64,000 nucleotides of DNA from Hymenopus coronatus (GCA_030762935.1 CM060899.1:62794501-62858500); one strand, 5' to 3'. Positions 24,246-35,668 are shown, counted from the first letter of the stretch. Program-made: numbers and translations. Notes: generated by a model from the sequence alone, not told the origin.

Positions 24246-24925
24246 ACTTTCTCTACACGTACTATGTACATAGTGTGTAAAGAAGGTATTGTAATGCACT
24301 CAAAAATTCGATACCGAGATTTCACCGGAAATACATGTTTTGGGTCCCCCTGAATCCAAAAAATGAATTTTTTTGACAAAAAGGTCCATCTGTGGATGTG
24401 GACAGCATAGCTCAAAAACGAAAAAGCCGTTAAATACCAAACTTTTTATTTAAGTTACGTATCTTTCAACGATTCTCTACGAAGATTTTCAAGAAAATCC
24501 CTCCACCCTTAAATACCCCTTACATGGAATACTTTTCGAAAATGTTGAGTTTCTCAAATATGACTCCAACGATTTTGATATGTTTAAAGAATTTTTATGA
24601 AAATTTGGTTTCAATTTTAGCCACCTAAACTTTTGTCAAATGGGAAGACGTTTTTGTTCTCGTTTCTCTTTGTTTATTCCTGGCAAGGAAACAGATCGGC
24701 ATTTCATTTGTTTCACATAGCGAATGGCTTTTATAAGACGAGACTATCACTTTGGCCTGAGCATGTTCTTATTTCCTTTGTACTAACAAGGAAGCTAGTA
24801 ATAAGAGTAATTCTGCTTATGTTTATCTCGATTAGCATGAAGTAGATAGAAGAATAAGGTTTTTAACAATAATTTGTTACAGAGATGTAGAGAAAGTCAT
24901 GTGAATGGAACACTTCTGAATTTTT
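24241..24925 (+). repeat. HPR copy, forward, ~200-bp internal deletion
   Basis: TTTTTACTTTCTCTACACG to GAGAAAGTCATGTGAATGG and CACTTCTGAATTTTT. The block with GGGAATAGCC and ACCGTAAGAGAT is missing near 24590. It shares T-runs with both neighbours. Confidence 0.88.
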
Positions 24926-25852
24926 ACTTTCTCTAGCCCCGTATGCATAATGTACGTAGGGATAAAGAAGTATTGTATTTCAACCAAAAATTTGAAGTCG
25001 AGTTTTCACCGGAAATATATGTTTTAGGATACTCTGAATCCAAAAAGAGAATTTTCAGAAAAAGGTCCGTATGTGTGTGTGTCTGACTGTCTGTCTGTCT
25101 GTTTGTCTGTCTGTATGTGTGTGTTCGTGTGTCTGTCTGTCTGTCTGTGTATGTTTGTGTGTGTGGGTCTGTGGGCAGTATAGCTCAAAAACGAAAAGAC
25201 GGTTAAATACCAAACTTTGTATTTATGCTTACTCTTTTCCGAAGATGCGACGCGAAGATTTTCAAGAAAATCCCCCACCCCTAACTACTCTTTACTTGGA
25301 AAAATGTTCGAAGATATTGTTTTTCTTAAAAATGGCTCAAACGATTTTCATTAAAATATCTTGTATTTAAGACATTTACTTGCTAAATAAAACGTATATC
25401 TTTTAATTTTCTGGGAATAACCTCAAAAAACCTCTTTATTCTAGACGATTTATATTGAATTTTGCATAACTGCAAAAACTTACTATACAAAAAAATGTAG
25501 ATCACGATAAAACACACAGTTTATATCATATACATTATTTTCGTGGAGTTTTTTTTTTTTTTTTTTTTTTTTTTTGTTATTGGTTTCAGCTTTAAAAAAC
25601 TTATACCTTTCTCATACAGGAATTTTTCAACTCCTATCCATGCAAACAAAGGAACATCAGTCACATAGCAACCAGCTTTTGACTATCACTTTAACCTGTG
25701 GTACTCCCTTATTTCTCTTCTAGTTACAAGGAAGCAATTAATAAGACTATTTCTGCTAATGTTTTTCGATTAGCATGAAGTAAATAGAATCATAAGCTTT
25801 TTAACAATAATTTGTTGCAGAGATGTAGAGAAAGTCATACATCAGATTTTTT
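24921..25852 (+). repeat. HPR copy, forward, full length, class-II hairpin
   Basis: 5' end TTTTTACTTTCTCTAGCCCC with the alternative hairpin GTATGCATAATGTACGTAGG. A long GTCT-rich tract spans 25071-25163. A ~28-nt T-run (25550-25577) replaces the sequence around GATCGTTTTTGAGATATT. The 3' tip is CAGAGATGTAGAGAAAGTC. Confidence 0.9.
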
Positions 25853-25946
25853 ACTCAGGGAGTCTCGTTTTCAGTGAAGTTTGGTACATAAATTTTGGGT
25901 GAAATGCAATGCTTTCTGTGTTTGCTATAAATACGTGGAAAAGGTG
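25853..25946 (-). repeat. HPR 5' module, reverse, degenerate
   Basis: TCAGGGAGTCTCGTTTTC, AATTTTGGGTGAAATGC and a decayed end GTGGAAAAGGTGA. A solo 5' end. Confidence 0.55.
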
Positions 25947-26456
25947 ATATTTGAATTGAGTTTTGAGTTAGAATGGAACGTCGGTTGCAGTATTTGTTGA
26001 GAAGGCCGTTAGCGGTAGGAAGCCGTAGCTCCCCTGGAAACAATACCTCGCAAGCACATTGCATATTAATGACAACCTGAGACGACGGTGTCCGCGCTTA
26101 AGCCAGCTAAGATGGGCGAGAGAGGGACTAAGCAGGATGCTCGGCTTTCAATTTTTAAAAGCCACGACCAAATGACGGACGTTATTAGGAAGCTAAATTC
26201 CTCCTGAGTCCTCATGGGTCCTTGTGTTTAGCTTTCCGGAAGGGGATGACAAAAAATACTAAAAAATGTGGAGAGAAGAGGATAAAGGAAAGCGTTGCTT
26301 TTTGTTTTCTGTGGTTTCTTGATGCCTACAGCTCATGCTGAAAGTTTCTCGTTACAAGATTGCCAGTACTGGCCGTATTATGTATATGTTTCATACCAGC
26401 TAACGTATTTTCAAAATAAACAGAACTATTATCATATTCCAGCACTATGATTCTTC
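25947..26456. other. Unique spacer, moderate GC
   Basis: 510 bp without recognisable genes, tRNA boxes or repeats. Contains a GC-rich patch around 26060-26130. Confidence 0.5.
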
Positions 26457-28054
26457 TTTTTCTTTACTTTCTCTACAGCAATATGTACATAGCATATAGA
26501 GAAGGTATTGTATTGCAACCACAATTTCGATACCGAACTTTCACCGAAATACATATTTTGAATCCCCAGAATAAAAAATCTGATATGTACCATTCACATG
26601 ACTTTCTCTATATCCCTGCAACAAATTATTCTTATAAAGCTTCTATTAACTTCATGCTAATCAGAAAAAATTAGCAGAAATAGTCTTATTACTTGCTTCC
26701 TTGTAAGTAAAAGCGAAATAAGGGACTACTATAGGTTAAAGTGATAGTCAAAAGCTGGTTGTTATTTCAATGAAGTTCCTTTGTTTATATGCATTGGAGT
26801 TGGCAAGTTCCTGTATGAGAAAAGTATAAGTTTTTCATAGCAGAAACCAAAAATAAGGAATGTCCTAAAAACGACGAACTCCACGAAAAAAATGTATATA
26901 ACATAAATTGTGTGTTTTAACGTGCTCTACATTTTTTGTGCAGCAAGTTTTTGTCCATCTCTTACGGTTTAGCAGTCATTCAAAGTTCAGCAAAATTCAT
27001 CCAGAATAAACTACACTTCAGAGGCTATTCCCAGAAAATGCAAGATATACATTTTATTTTTCAGGTAAATATCTTTAGTATATAACATTTTAATCAAAAT
27101 CGTTAGAGCCATTTTTGAGAAAATCAAAAGGTTCGAAAAAAGTTCCATGTAATGGGTAGTTGGGGTTGGGGGGATTTTTCTCCAAATCTTCGTGTCCATA
27201 TCCCTGGAAGATACTAAACTTAAATACCAAGTTTGGTATTTTACCGACTTTTCGTTTTTGAGTTATCGTGTTCACAGACACATGTACACACGCACACACA
27301 GACCTTTTTGGGAAAATGCTTTTTTTGGATATTGGGGATCCAAAAACATATTTCCGGTGAAATCTCGGTATCGAATTTTTTGGTGGAGTGCAATATCTTC
27401 TCTATACACTATGTACATAGTGCGTATAGAGAAAGTAAAAAAGAAACATTTATAGAAAAATGTCCGTGTGTCTGTGGACAGCATAGCTCAAACACGAAAA
27501 GACCGTTAAATACCAAACTAGGTGTCTTTCAAGAAGGCGACATGAAGATTTTCAAGAAAATTACGCCACCCCAATACCATTTACATGCAACTTTTATCAA
27601 AAATGTTGATTTTCTCAAAAATGGCTATAACGATTTTGATTCAAATTCAAAGATATTTATCTGACATATAAAATGTAGATCTTGAATTTTCTGGGAATAG
27701 CCTTTAAAGACTACTTTATTTTGGATGAATTTTACGGAATTCTGTATAACTGGCAAACCGTAAGAGATATACAAAATCTTACCTAACAGAAAATGTAGAG
27801 CTCCTTAAAACACACAATTTATGTCATATACATTTTTGTTTCGTTGAGTGGATCGTTTTAGAGATATTTTTTCTTAATGGCTTCTGCTATAAAAACTTAC
27901 ACTTTTCTCATATGGGAATTTGTCAACTCCTGTCCACACAAACAAAGGAGCTTGTCACTTAGCAACCAGCTTTTGACTATCACTTTAACCTGTATTTCGC
28001 TTCTACTTACAAGGAAGCAACTAATAAGACTATTTCTCGATTAGCATGAAGTAT
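26457..28054 (+). repeat. HPR copy, forward, split by a reverse HPR; 3' end cut by mariner
   Basis: The 5' module 26457-26573 ends GAATCCCCAGAATA plus A's. It resumes at 27441 with AAGAAACATTTATAG and the GTCCGTGTG tract start, through CCATTTACATGC, GGAATAGCC and CTCGATTAGCATGAAG to 28054, where a mariner fragment begins. The insert 26574-27440 is a reverse copy. Confidence 0.88.
26574..27440 (-). repeat. HPR copy, reverse, full length, nested at the A-run hotspot
   Basis: AAAAATCTGATATGTACC to the hairpin CACTATGTACATAGTGCG and TATAGAGAAAGTAAAA, ~867 bp. It sits precisely in the oligo-A run downstream of CCCC...GAAT in the host copy. Confidence 0.92.
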
Positions 28055-28505
28055 ATACCCGCTTCAAAAATGTTGCCGCCAACGATTTAAAATGCGCATT
28101 GACGTTGTTTTGAAGATCTTCGTACTTTACGACGTTTGCGGAGAGCCATTCAAAACAAACGAAGAAGAATGCTGACTTCAGGAATTGTGTTGATCCATGA
28201 CAACGCTCGTCCACACATTGCTGGCACAACCCATCGGCCCCTTGAACAATTTCAATGGGACATTTTCGATCATCCGTCGTACAGTCCTGACCTCACACCC
28301 AGCGACTTTCACCTTTTCTCTGAACTGAGAACGTGGCTAGGAGGGCAGCACTTTCAAACCAACGAAGATCTTCAAAACTAGACAATGCTCATTTGAAATC
28401 ATTGGTGGCAACATTTTTTGAAGCGGGTATTGCAAAGCTTATGCGAAGATACGATAGATGTCTCAATCTTTTCGGTGATTATGTTGAAAAGTAACCATTA
28501 GCGCA
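28055..28505. pseudogene. Rearranged mariner-like transposon fragment, same junction as at 20.8 kb
   Basis: 28055-28150 is reverse (minus frame WLSANVVKYEDLQNNVNA), then the strand switches. The forward part holds ILIHDNARPH-type sequence (here GIVLIHDNARPHIAGTTHRP), YSPDLTPSDFHLFSELRTWL and a C-terminus ending RRYDRCLNLFGDYVEK with TAA at 28492. The spacing between the Asp of HDN and the Asp of PSD is 34 residues, as in mariner D,D34D. A TAG and frameshift lie at 28379. The N-terminal half is absent. Non-functional. Confidence 0.88.
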
Positions 28506-28776
28506 CAAAACTTTTAGTACTAAAATCATTCTTTTCTATGAACTTGTATTTTATTTATAGCCTATCGGAACTTGTATAATAAATAAATATTTATGATTTA
28601 TAATTTTATTAAGACTTTATATAAGAAACAAGAAAAACATGTACACAAATGTTATAGACCTACTGTTTATATAAAACTTCAAAAAGAAGAATTTGCACTA
28701 GAAAGAAACAATATTAAACACTTGACCTTTAATTAAACTAACATAATCTTATAAAAACACATTAATATGTTAGTTA
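28506..28776. other. AT-rich spacer
   Basis: Very AT-rich, with nothing recognised. It may contain the decayed far end of the mariner. Confidence 0.45.
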
Positions 28777-29375
28777 TAACTTTTTCTATACGAACTATGT
28801 ACTTGGTGTATAGAGAAGATATTGTAATCCACCCAAAAATTCGATATCGAGATTTCACCGGAAATACATGTTTTGGGTCCCTCTGAATCCAAAAAAAAAA
28901 ATTTTTACAAAAGCGTCCGTGTGTGTCCGTTAAAAACCAAATTTGGTATTTAGATTTGGTATCTTCCAAGAATGCGACACGAAGATTTTCAGGAAAATCC
29001 CCCGCCCCCAATTACCCTTTACATGGAACTTTTTTCGAAAATTTTGATTTTCTTAAAAATAGCTCTAACGATTTTGATTAAAATATCGTATATTAAAGAT
29101 ATTTACCTGATAAATAAAATGTACATCTTGAATTTTCTGGGAATAGCCTCTGAAGACTACTTTATCTGGAGGAATTTTACGAAATTTTGCATAACTGCTA
29201 AACTGTAAGAGATGTACAAAAACTTACAATATAAAAATGCAGAGCACTTTAAAACACACAATTTATGTTACAACATTTTTTCGTGGAGTGTATCGTTTTT
29301 GACATATTCCTTGTTTTTGGTTTCAGCTTGTAAAAACTAATACTTTTCTCATACAGGAATTTGTCAACTCGTGTC
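28777..29375 (+). repeat. HPR copy, forward, 3'-truncated; left arm of an inverted pair
   Basis: ACTTTTTCTATACG with hairpin to GGAATTTGTCAACTCGTGTC. The GT tract is reduced to GTGTGTGTCC. It joins directly to a reverse copy truncated at nearly the same internal point. Confidence 0.87.
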
Positions 29376-29985
29376 AAAGCTGAAACCATAAACAACGAAT
29401 CATCTCCACAAAAAAAATGTATATAACATAACTTGTGTGCTTTAATGTGCTTACATTTTCTGTATAATATGTTTTTATCCATCTCTTACGGTTTAGCAGA
29501 TATACAAAATTCCGTAAAATTCATCCAGAATAAAGTAGTCTTCAGAGGCTATTCGCAGAAAATTCGAGATATGCATTTTATTTGTCAGGTAAATATGTGT
29601 AATATTTTAATCAAAATCGGTAGAGCCATTTTTTAGAAAATAAAAAATTTCGAATAAATTCCATGTAAAGGTTAGTTGGGTGTGGGGGGATTTTCTTGAA
29701 AATTTTCGTGTCACATTCTTGGAAGATACCAAATCTAAATGCCAAATTTGGTATTCAACGGTCTTTTCGTTTTGGAGCTATACGGTCCACAGACGCACAC
29801 ACACACACAAACACACACAGACACACACGCTCACACACGTACCTTTTTCTGTAAATGCTCTTTTGGGATTCAGGGGTACCCAAAACATGTATTTCCGGTG
29901 AAATCTCGGTATCGAATTTTTGGGTGCAATACAATACCTTCTCTATACACTATGTACATAGTTTTCCATAGTAGGGAAAGTAAAA
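29376..29985 (-). repeat. HPR copy, reverse, 3'-truncated; right arm of an inverted pair
   Basis: Begins AAAGCTGAAACCATAAAC, internal to the family, and ends with the 5' hairpin CTATGTACATAGTTTTCC and GGGAAAGTAAAAC. It forms a ~1.2-kb imperfect inverted repeat with 28777-29375. Confidence 0.87.
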
Positions 29986-30489
29986 CAACAACTCAAAGAA
30001 AAACATATACATATAACGTTATCTCCTTTCTTTGTGTTGTAGATTTTCGTCTATCTATTACGGTTTACCAGTTACTCAAAATCCGCAAAATTCACCCAGA
30101 ACAAAGAGGTCTTTTGTGGCTTTTCCCAGACAATTCAAATTATATACATTTTAATTTGAATGTAAATATCTTTAATATCCGATATTTAAATCAAATTCGT
30201 TACAGACATTTTTGTGAAATTCAAAATTTTAGAGAAAAGTTCCAATGAAAGGGTAGTTTGTGGTGGGGGTATTTTCTTGAAAATCCTCGTGTCGCATCCT
30301 TAGAAGATTTCAAACTTAAATACCAAGTTACCACATACTTGGACCTTTTTCTGAAAATGCTATTTTTTTTTTTTGATTCAGGGGGTCCTAAAATATGTAT
30401 TTCCGGTGAAATCTTGGCATCGAATTTTTGGGTTCAATACAATACCTTCTCTATGCACTATGTATATAGTACGTGTAGAGAAAGTAAAA
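29986..30489 (-). repeat. HPR copy, reverse, 3'-truncated
   Basis: Starts inside the family near TATACATATAACG, passes ATTACGGTTTACCAG and AAAGGGTAGTTTGTGG, and ends CACTATGTATATAGTACG with TAGAGAAAGTAAAAG. The CA tract is almost absent. Confidence 0.85.
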
Positions 30490-30840
30490 GATAGGCATAT
30501 AACCTAAAATCCGAGGCCTAGCCGTCAGCCAGACTTGGGGCATGTCGCACTCAGACATAGTGGAAAGTTTGTAAACACAATGCCTTCTTCGTGTGTATCC
30601 AATGTTCACCTTATATATTGTGCTCTCTGTATCGTTTAGAGCCAACCCATTACACCTGCAACCCTTTTTTTTTTTTACAAAAAAAATACAGTTCCGGAGG
30701 CTTGTCAGGACTCCGGCGCTGTATTCCTTTTTTTTTTTTTTTTTTTTCCCTCTCCATTTTTTCCAGTTTCCTATGTTTCCTTAGTAGACCTTATTATTCT
30801 TAACGTTTTTCCTTTTACACATTCATACACAAACATAGAC
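30490..30840. other. Spacer with poly(T) runs
   Basis: T-runs at ~30667-30678 and ~30729-30748, with a short GC-rich stretch between them. It may be the tail of the reverse SINE that follows, but no duplication was found to prove it. Confidence 0.4.
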
Positions 30841-30956
30841 ACATTTACAAACACAGAAACACCCGTGCCCAAGGCGGGACTCGAACCCACGATCCTGTGC
30901 ACCACGAAGCGCCAAAGCAAGACACTTCAGCGAGCGCGGCCACCGGGATCGGCATA
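30841..30956 (-). mobile_element. tRNA-derived SINE head, family 4
   Basis: On the minus strand, box B GGTTCGAGTCCC (near 30886-30897) is an exact match to the Pol III consensus and follows a tRNA-like 5' part with GTGGCCGCGCTCGCTGAAG as a weak box A. There is no clean cloverleaf and the spacing is long, so a SINE head is likelier than a functional tRNA. The 3' extent is unknown. Confidence 0.65.
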
Positions 30957-30962
30957 ACCTTT

Positions 30963-31655
30963 AAAAACCTGATATGTTCAATTCGCATGACTTTCTCCAC
31001 ATCTCTGCAACAAATTATTGTTAAAAAGCTCATTCTTCTATTTACTTCATGCTAATCGAGAAACAATTATCAGAAATAGTCTTATTACTTGCTTCCTTGT
31101 AAGTAGAAGCGAAATAAGGGAGTGCCATAGGTTAAAGTGATAGTCAAAAGCTGGTTGCGATGTGACTGAAGTTCCTTTCTTTGTATGGACACGAGTTCAC
31201 AAATTCCTGTATGAGAAAAGTATATGATTTTTAAAGCTGAAACAAAAAACAAGGAATATCTCAAAAACTATCAACTCCACAAAAAAAAATGTAGCATAAA
31301 TTGTGTGTTTTAATGTGCTCTACATTTTTGTGTGGTAAGTTTTTGTCCATTTCTTACGCTTTAGCAATTATGCAAAATTCCGTAAAATTCATCCAGAATA
31401 AGGTAGTCTTCAGAGGCTATTCTCAGAAAATTCAAGATATACATTTTATTTGTCAGGTAAATATCTTTAATATCAAAATCGTCAGAGCCGTTTTTGAAAA
31501 AATCGAAAGTTTCGAAAAAAGTTCCATGTAAAGGGTAGTTGGGAGTGGGGGGATTTTCTTGAAAATCTTCGTGTCGCATCCTTGGAAGATACCAAACTTA
31601 AATATCAAGTTTGGTATTTAACGGTCTTTTCGTTTTTGAGCTATGCTGTCCACAG

Positions 31656-31691
<36 letters not shown>

Positions 31692-31849
31692 ACACGCACA
31701 TACACACGGACCTTTTTGTGAAAATGCTTTTTTTGGATACGGGATCCTAAAACATATATTTCCGGTGAAATCTCGGTATCGAGTTTTTGGGTGGAGTGCA
31801 ATGCCTTCTCTATACACTACGTACATAGTGTGTGTAGAGAAAGTAAAAA
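30963..31849 (-). repeat. HPR copy, reverse, full length
   Basis: AAAAACCTGATATGTTC to the hairpin CACTACGTACATAGTGTG and TAGAGAAAGTAAAAA, ~887 bp. CA tract at 31656-31706. Confidence 0.92.
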
Positions 31850-32287
31850 TCTATCTGTAGAGGGTAGAGCATGTTAACAGCGGGTGACACTTCAGCAACT
31901 GCGACCCGGTACAGATGTACTGCCACACCACGGAAGGGTTCTGGTGAGGGGAAACCACAGACCGGCACACAGGAAACGACGGGGCTAAGCGCAGAGGCGC
32001 ACTCGATGGCAGCTCTGGCGCGTCACGGTGGCTATACAGCGCCGGGAGGCCGGAAGGATGCCTCTACAACGGCACCTAAACCCAACCAGGGGGGAAGAAA
32101 GTTTCCTTCGGAGCAAGCAACCGTGCCATCTGCCTGCAAAGCCTCAAGTCACACCTGCGCCAACCTGAAAGATGAAAAGGAAAGGCGTAGATATACAGCA
32201 CCCCAGCATTCGTCTAAGGGTCCAGGAAAACCACGGAGTGCGCGGTCAACGGGGAACGAATCTGGATCTCCCAACGCCTTGCTCAGT
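31850..32287 (+). other. GC-rich segment with a 150-codon open frame
   Basis: Sharply richer in GC than the flanking HPR copies. The frame 31871-32323 (+) starts MLTAGDTSATATRYRC and is rich in T, S, A, G, R and K, with no recognised domain, signal peptide or membrane segment. Its last ~12 codons run into an HPR module, so the natural protein, if any, would not end there. It could be a fragment of an unrecognised retroelement. A coding role is unsupported. Confidence 0.25.
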
Positions 32288-32403
32288 GGATTCATTGGGT
32301 ATCAAAACATGCATTTCATCTGAAATCTCTGTATCGAATTTTTTGTTGCAATACAGTATCTTCCCTATACACTATGTACATAGTACATGAGTAGAAAGAA
32401 AAT
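32288..32403 (-). repeat. HPR 5' module, reverse
   Basis: GGATTCATTGGGTATC, GAAATCTCTGTATCGAA, the hairpin CACTATGTACATAGTAC and a decayed GAGTAGAAAGAAAA end. Confidence 0.75.
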
Positions 32404-32536
32404 TAATATAGTTTTTCTAATTTTTCAGCATTTTTGGCCAAATTTCACAGAAATGTTCGGAAATACCACAACTTCCCCGACACACCCAGGAATATCATAT
32501 AAGTTCCCAGAAAGAGACATTAGCTTGCCTTAGAAA

Positions 32537-32796
32537 TGAAATGAAATGGAATTTTATTTAACTGCTGTGCTTCTCAGCGTCCCATTCTATACTGGTCTAG
32601 ATCAAGAGGCCTCTTTATCAGGCTTGAGGTTCTTTTACGTGCCGTAAATCTACGACACAGGACCAACGGCTTTACTTCCCTTCCAAAGGAAGTCATGCTA
32701 AGGATTTTACGATCGAAAAAAATCCATCGTCCTGCTCCTGGTTTGAAGTTAGCTTGGTTATAGTATGAAGTTAGCATGGTAACCATTACACCACGG
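32537..32796 (-). mobile_element. tRNA-derived SINE, family 1, reverse
   Basis: Reverse counterpart of the SINE at 8897. It contains CGTCCCATTCTATACTGG, CAGGCTTGAGGTTCTTTTAC, CCATCGTCCTGC and the head GGTAACCATTACACCACGG. The box B region is damaged and a short duplication (GAAGTTAGC near 32745 and 32767) disrupts the head. Confidence 0.85.
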
Positions 32797-33540
32797 AGAA
32801 ATTATGGTCATTTCATTCGTAAGAGTGACATTACTGCGAGAGAAGAGTGAACAATTGCAAATGAAAAGCACGTCACTGAATGATATGGCCAACCTGTGAT
32901 GCAGGTACATGTTTGAACGCGAACAAATGAACCAGACCATGGCCTCCTATAAGCTTCTTATGCGATCTCTGTTCTTGATACTCTCTGACATCTGCCGCAA
33001 CATGCACAGGGTCCAGCGATAACACAGGGCTCAGCGTGCTTTTCTAACCTCGCTCCCATCAATGTTTGCAAAATGACATTTCTGTTTTCAATGACGATTT
33101 GCAGCCACTCTTTCTATTGTTTTGCAGTGTTAAACGTTACCACTTAATTCGCTTCCAGTCCACGCGATGCATGTACCAATGCAATCATACAAACTGCACG
33201 TCGGCGTGCATAATGCTGTGAAAAGCAGTCTGTGGTGGTATGTCATTATCGGGGGCCTTACAGACCCATCGGTAAGATAATGAGCTATGTTAACAGACAC
33301 TTATTACTCTCTCTTGCACATATGTATCTACAATAAAATAAGTGTAAAATAAAATATATGAAGCCACATTAATGTTATACTAATATAAGATAGAAAACAT
33401 ATTCTAGATTTCTGTGGCATTTAGTTAATATGTGTAAATTGCTTCAATAAATTATGATATTGAAAAAACTTTGACCTTATATTTCTCCATTTTTAAAAAA
33501 ATGGTGCTTGGCCCACTATGGTTCTCAACCCTTCAATTTA
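32797..33540. other. Unique spacer, nothing recognised
   Basis: 744 bp, moderately GC-rich in the first half and AT-rich after ~33290. No repeats or convincing frames. Confidence 0.5.
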
Positions 33541-33785
33541 TGTCCATATTTATCAATTCCTGTGCATACAAAGGAACTTCAGTCACATAGCAACCAGCTT
33601 TTGACTATCACTTTAACCTGTGGTACTCCCTTATTTCGCTTCTACTTACAAGGAAGCAAGTAATAAGACTGTTTATGATATTTTTTCTCGATTTACATAA
33701 AGTAAATAGAAGCACAATATTTTTAATAACAATTTGTTGCAGAGATGTAGAAAAAGTTTATGTGAATGGAACACATCAGATTTTT
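33541..33785 (+). repeat. HPR 3' third, forward
   Basis: Begins CATATTTATCAATTCCTG and includes CAGTCACATAGCAACCAG, GGAAGCAAGTAATAAGAC and the tip TTATGTGAATGGAACAC with CAGATTTTT. The 5' part is missing. Confidence 0.88.
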
Positions 33786-34417
33786 CAGATCTTGGTCCCC
33801 TAATGTACTTAGATGAATTTGTAAGGAAATGTTAGATGAAGTAAATATTACAGTTTAAGGTATTTAAAGAATTCTGAGAAGATTAACAAAGGTTCGTCTT
33901 TAAATAAAGAGGAGCAACAGAGAGTGAAACAAATCCCAGTGTTGAAGTTGGTGGCTTAGGACAATTAGCTGAAACTCGTGCACCGCAGCGGTGCAGAGGA
34001 TCAAAGATAGGTCTGAACATTTTATTCCTTTACTTTGTATCTGTCTCTTTTCTGTAGAACACGAACGTTCTTGCCTTTGTGAAATTCCTCAAGGATTCTT
34101 GTTCCCTTTTGTGAAACATTTTGTCGGTATTCAAAGAGATCTCACGTCGCACCAGTGATCACATTATTTGTGGAATACTCCCGAACTCCTCATTCCATTT
34201 ATCGACGGTTTCCACGACGAGGACCCTCCCCCCCAACTCGACAACAGTCATGCGCCCTGACTGCCCCGTGAACTTCGCCATTGCCCTTCAATTCCACATT
34301 CAAGCTTTTCACATTCCAAGTATCAACAACAGCTTTTCAGCATTTTCTTATTCATTCACGAGTTCACTTCTGTAGAATACAAAAATTCCTACAGCAAACG
34401 CCTATTTCATATTTTCA
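33786..34417. other. Unique spacer with weak open frames
   Basis: A plus frame of 84 codons (34121-34375) and, on the minus strand, pieces such as GRMTVVELGGRVLVVETV interrupted by stops. Neither matches a family I recognise. It could be a decayed gene or element fragment. Confidence 0.3.
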
Positions 34418-35290
34418 TTTTTCCTTTCTCTAGCCCCGTATGTACAATGTACATAGGAATAGAGAAGTAGGTCCAGATTTCACCGGAAATACATGTTTTA
34501 GGACCCTCTCAATCCAAACAGAGCATTTTCTGAAACAGGTCCCCGTGTGTGTGTGTCTGTGGACAGCATAACTCAAGAACGAAAACACCATTAAATACAA
34601 AACTTGGTCTTTAAGTTTGGTATCTTCCAAGGATGCGACACGAAGATTTTCAAGAATATCCCCCCCATCTCTAACTGCCCTTTACATGGAACTTTTTTCA
34701 TAAATTTTGTGTTTCTTAAAAATGGCTCCAACGATTTTGATTAAAATACCACATATTAAAGCCATTTATATCACAAATAAAATCCATATCTTGAATTTGC
34801 TGGGAATAGCTTCTAAAGACCCGTTTATTCTGGATGAATTTTGCTTACTTTGGCATAACTAGTAAACCGTAAGAGATAACTATATATAACCTACTATACA
34901 AACATATAGATATATTTTTTGCAGAGTTGTAGAGAAAGTCATGTGAATGGAACACATGAGATATTTTTTGTTATAGAATTGGTCGTTTCCTAGATAGTCC
35001 TTGTTATTGGTGTGCATCTTGAAGTAGCTTTTCCCAAACTGGGTTATCTTTCCTTTCATCTCTCTTTTGTTTACTGCTGACTTTGCAAAGCAAAGCGAGC
35101 TCAATTGCTCACATAGCAACCGGCATTTAAAAGAGCTGACTATCGCTTTAGCCCAGTGCATTCTCGTATTTCCCTTCTACTTACAAGGAAACAAGTAATA
35201 AGACCATTTGTGCTAATGTTTATCTTGATTAGCATGATGTAGATAGAATAATAATCTTTTGTAACAAACATTTGTAAGGGAAACAGCCAC
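34418..35290 (+). repeat. HPR copy, forward, class-II hairpin, with an inserted 3' tip
   Basis: 5' end TCCTTTCTCTAGCCCC with hairpin GTATGTACAATGTACATAGG, then normal landmarks to CTACTATACAAACA. A solo HPR 3' tip (34912-34970) intervenes, then GGTCGTTTCCTAGATAGTCC to GATTAGCATGATGTAG continues the same copy. The final tip is lost. Confidence 0.8.
34912..34970 (+). repeat. Solo HPR 3' tip inside another copy
   Basis: Only TTTTTTGCAGAGTTGTAGAG, AAAGTCATGTGAATGG and ACACATGAGATATTTTTT are present, between two T-runs of the host copy. Likely a near-complete internal deletion of a nested element. Confidence 0.7.
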
Positions 35291-35668
35291 TTCAACTTTG
35301 TAATCAAGATAAATATTGGCAGAAATTGAATAATAACGCATTTTCTTATAAATTCAAAGGGGATAAGAAAATAGTCAATAGTCAAACATCTGAACAGCTG
35401 CTCACGGTGTGATGGCCTTGAAATTAGTTCCATTTGCAGGACCAGAAAGAAAATACATACAGACACTCGAATGACTACTTCTATTAACAGAAGTATTAAC
35501 ATTGGAACGTTTAAAATAGCGATATCTCGGAAATGATTAACTCCACAAAAAATGTGTTGGACGTAAATTGTATTTTAAGGAGATCTACATTTGCTAGTGC
35601 AGTAAGTTTTTGTCTTACGGTTTACCAGTTATGCAAAAGTCATCCAGAATGAAGAGGACTTTAGCGTT
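35286..35668 (-). repeat. HPR copy, reverse, truncated both ends
   Basis: GTAATCAAGATAAATATTGG to GTTTACCAGTTATGC and CATCCAGAATGAAGAGG; the 5' half is missing. Diverged. Confidence 0.7.

Noticed and set aside
30841..30956. Functional tRNA genes (also 38375, 56155, 60887)
   Set aside because: Good box B motifs, but no complete cloverleaf, and non-tRNA bodies follow; SINE heads explain them better.
33244..33261. Shared string ATTATCGGGGGC with ~51995
   Set aside because: The match does not extend into the flanks; a 12-14-mer can recur by chance in 64 kb.
34121..34375. 84-codon frame and minus-strand fragments as a gene
   Set aside because: No motif recognised, minus-strand pieces contain stops, and no start or splice context supports either.
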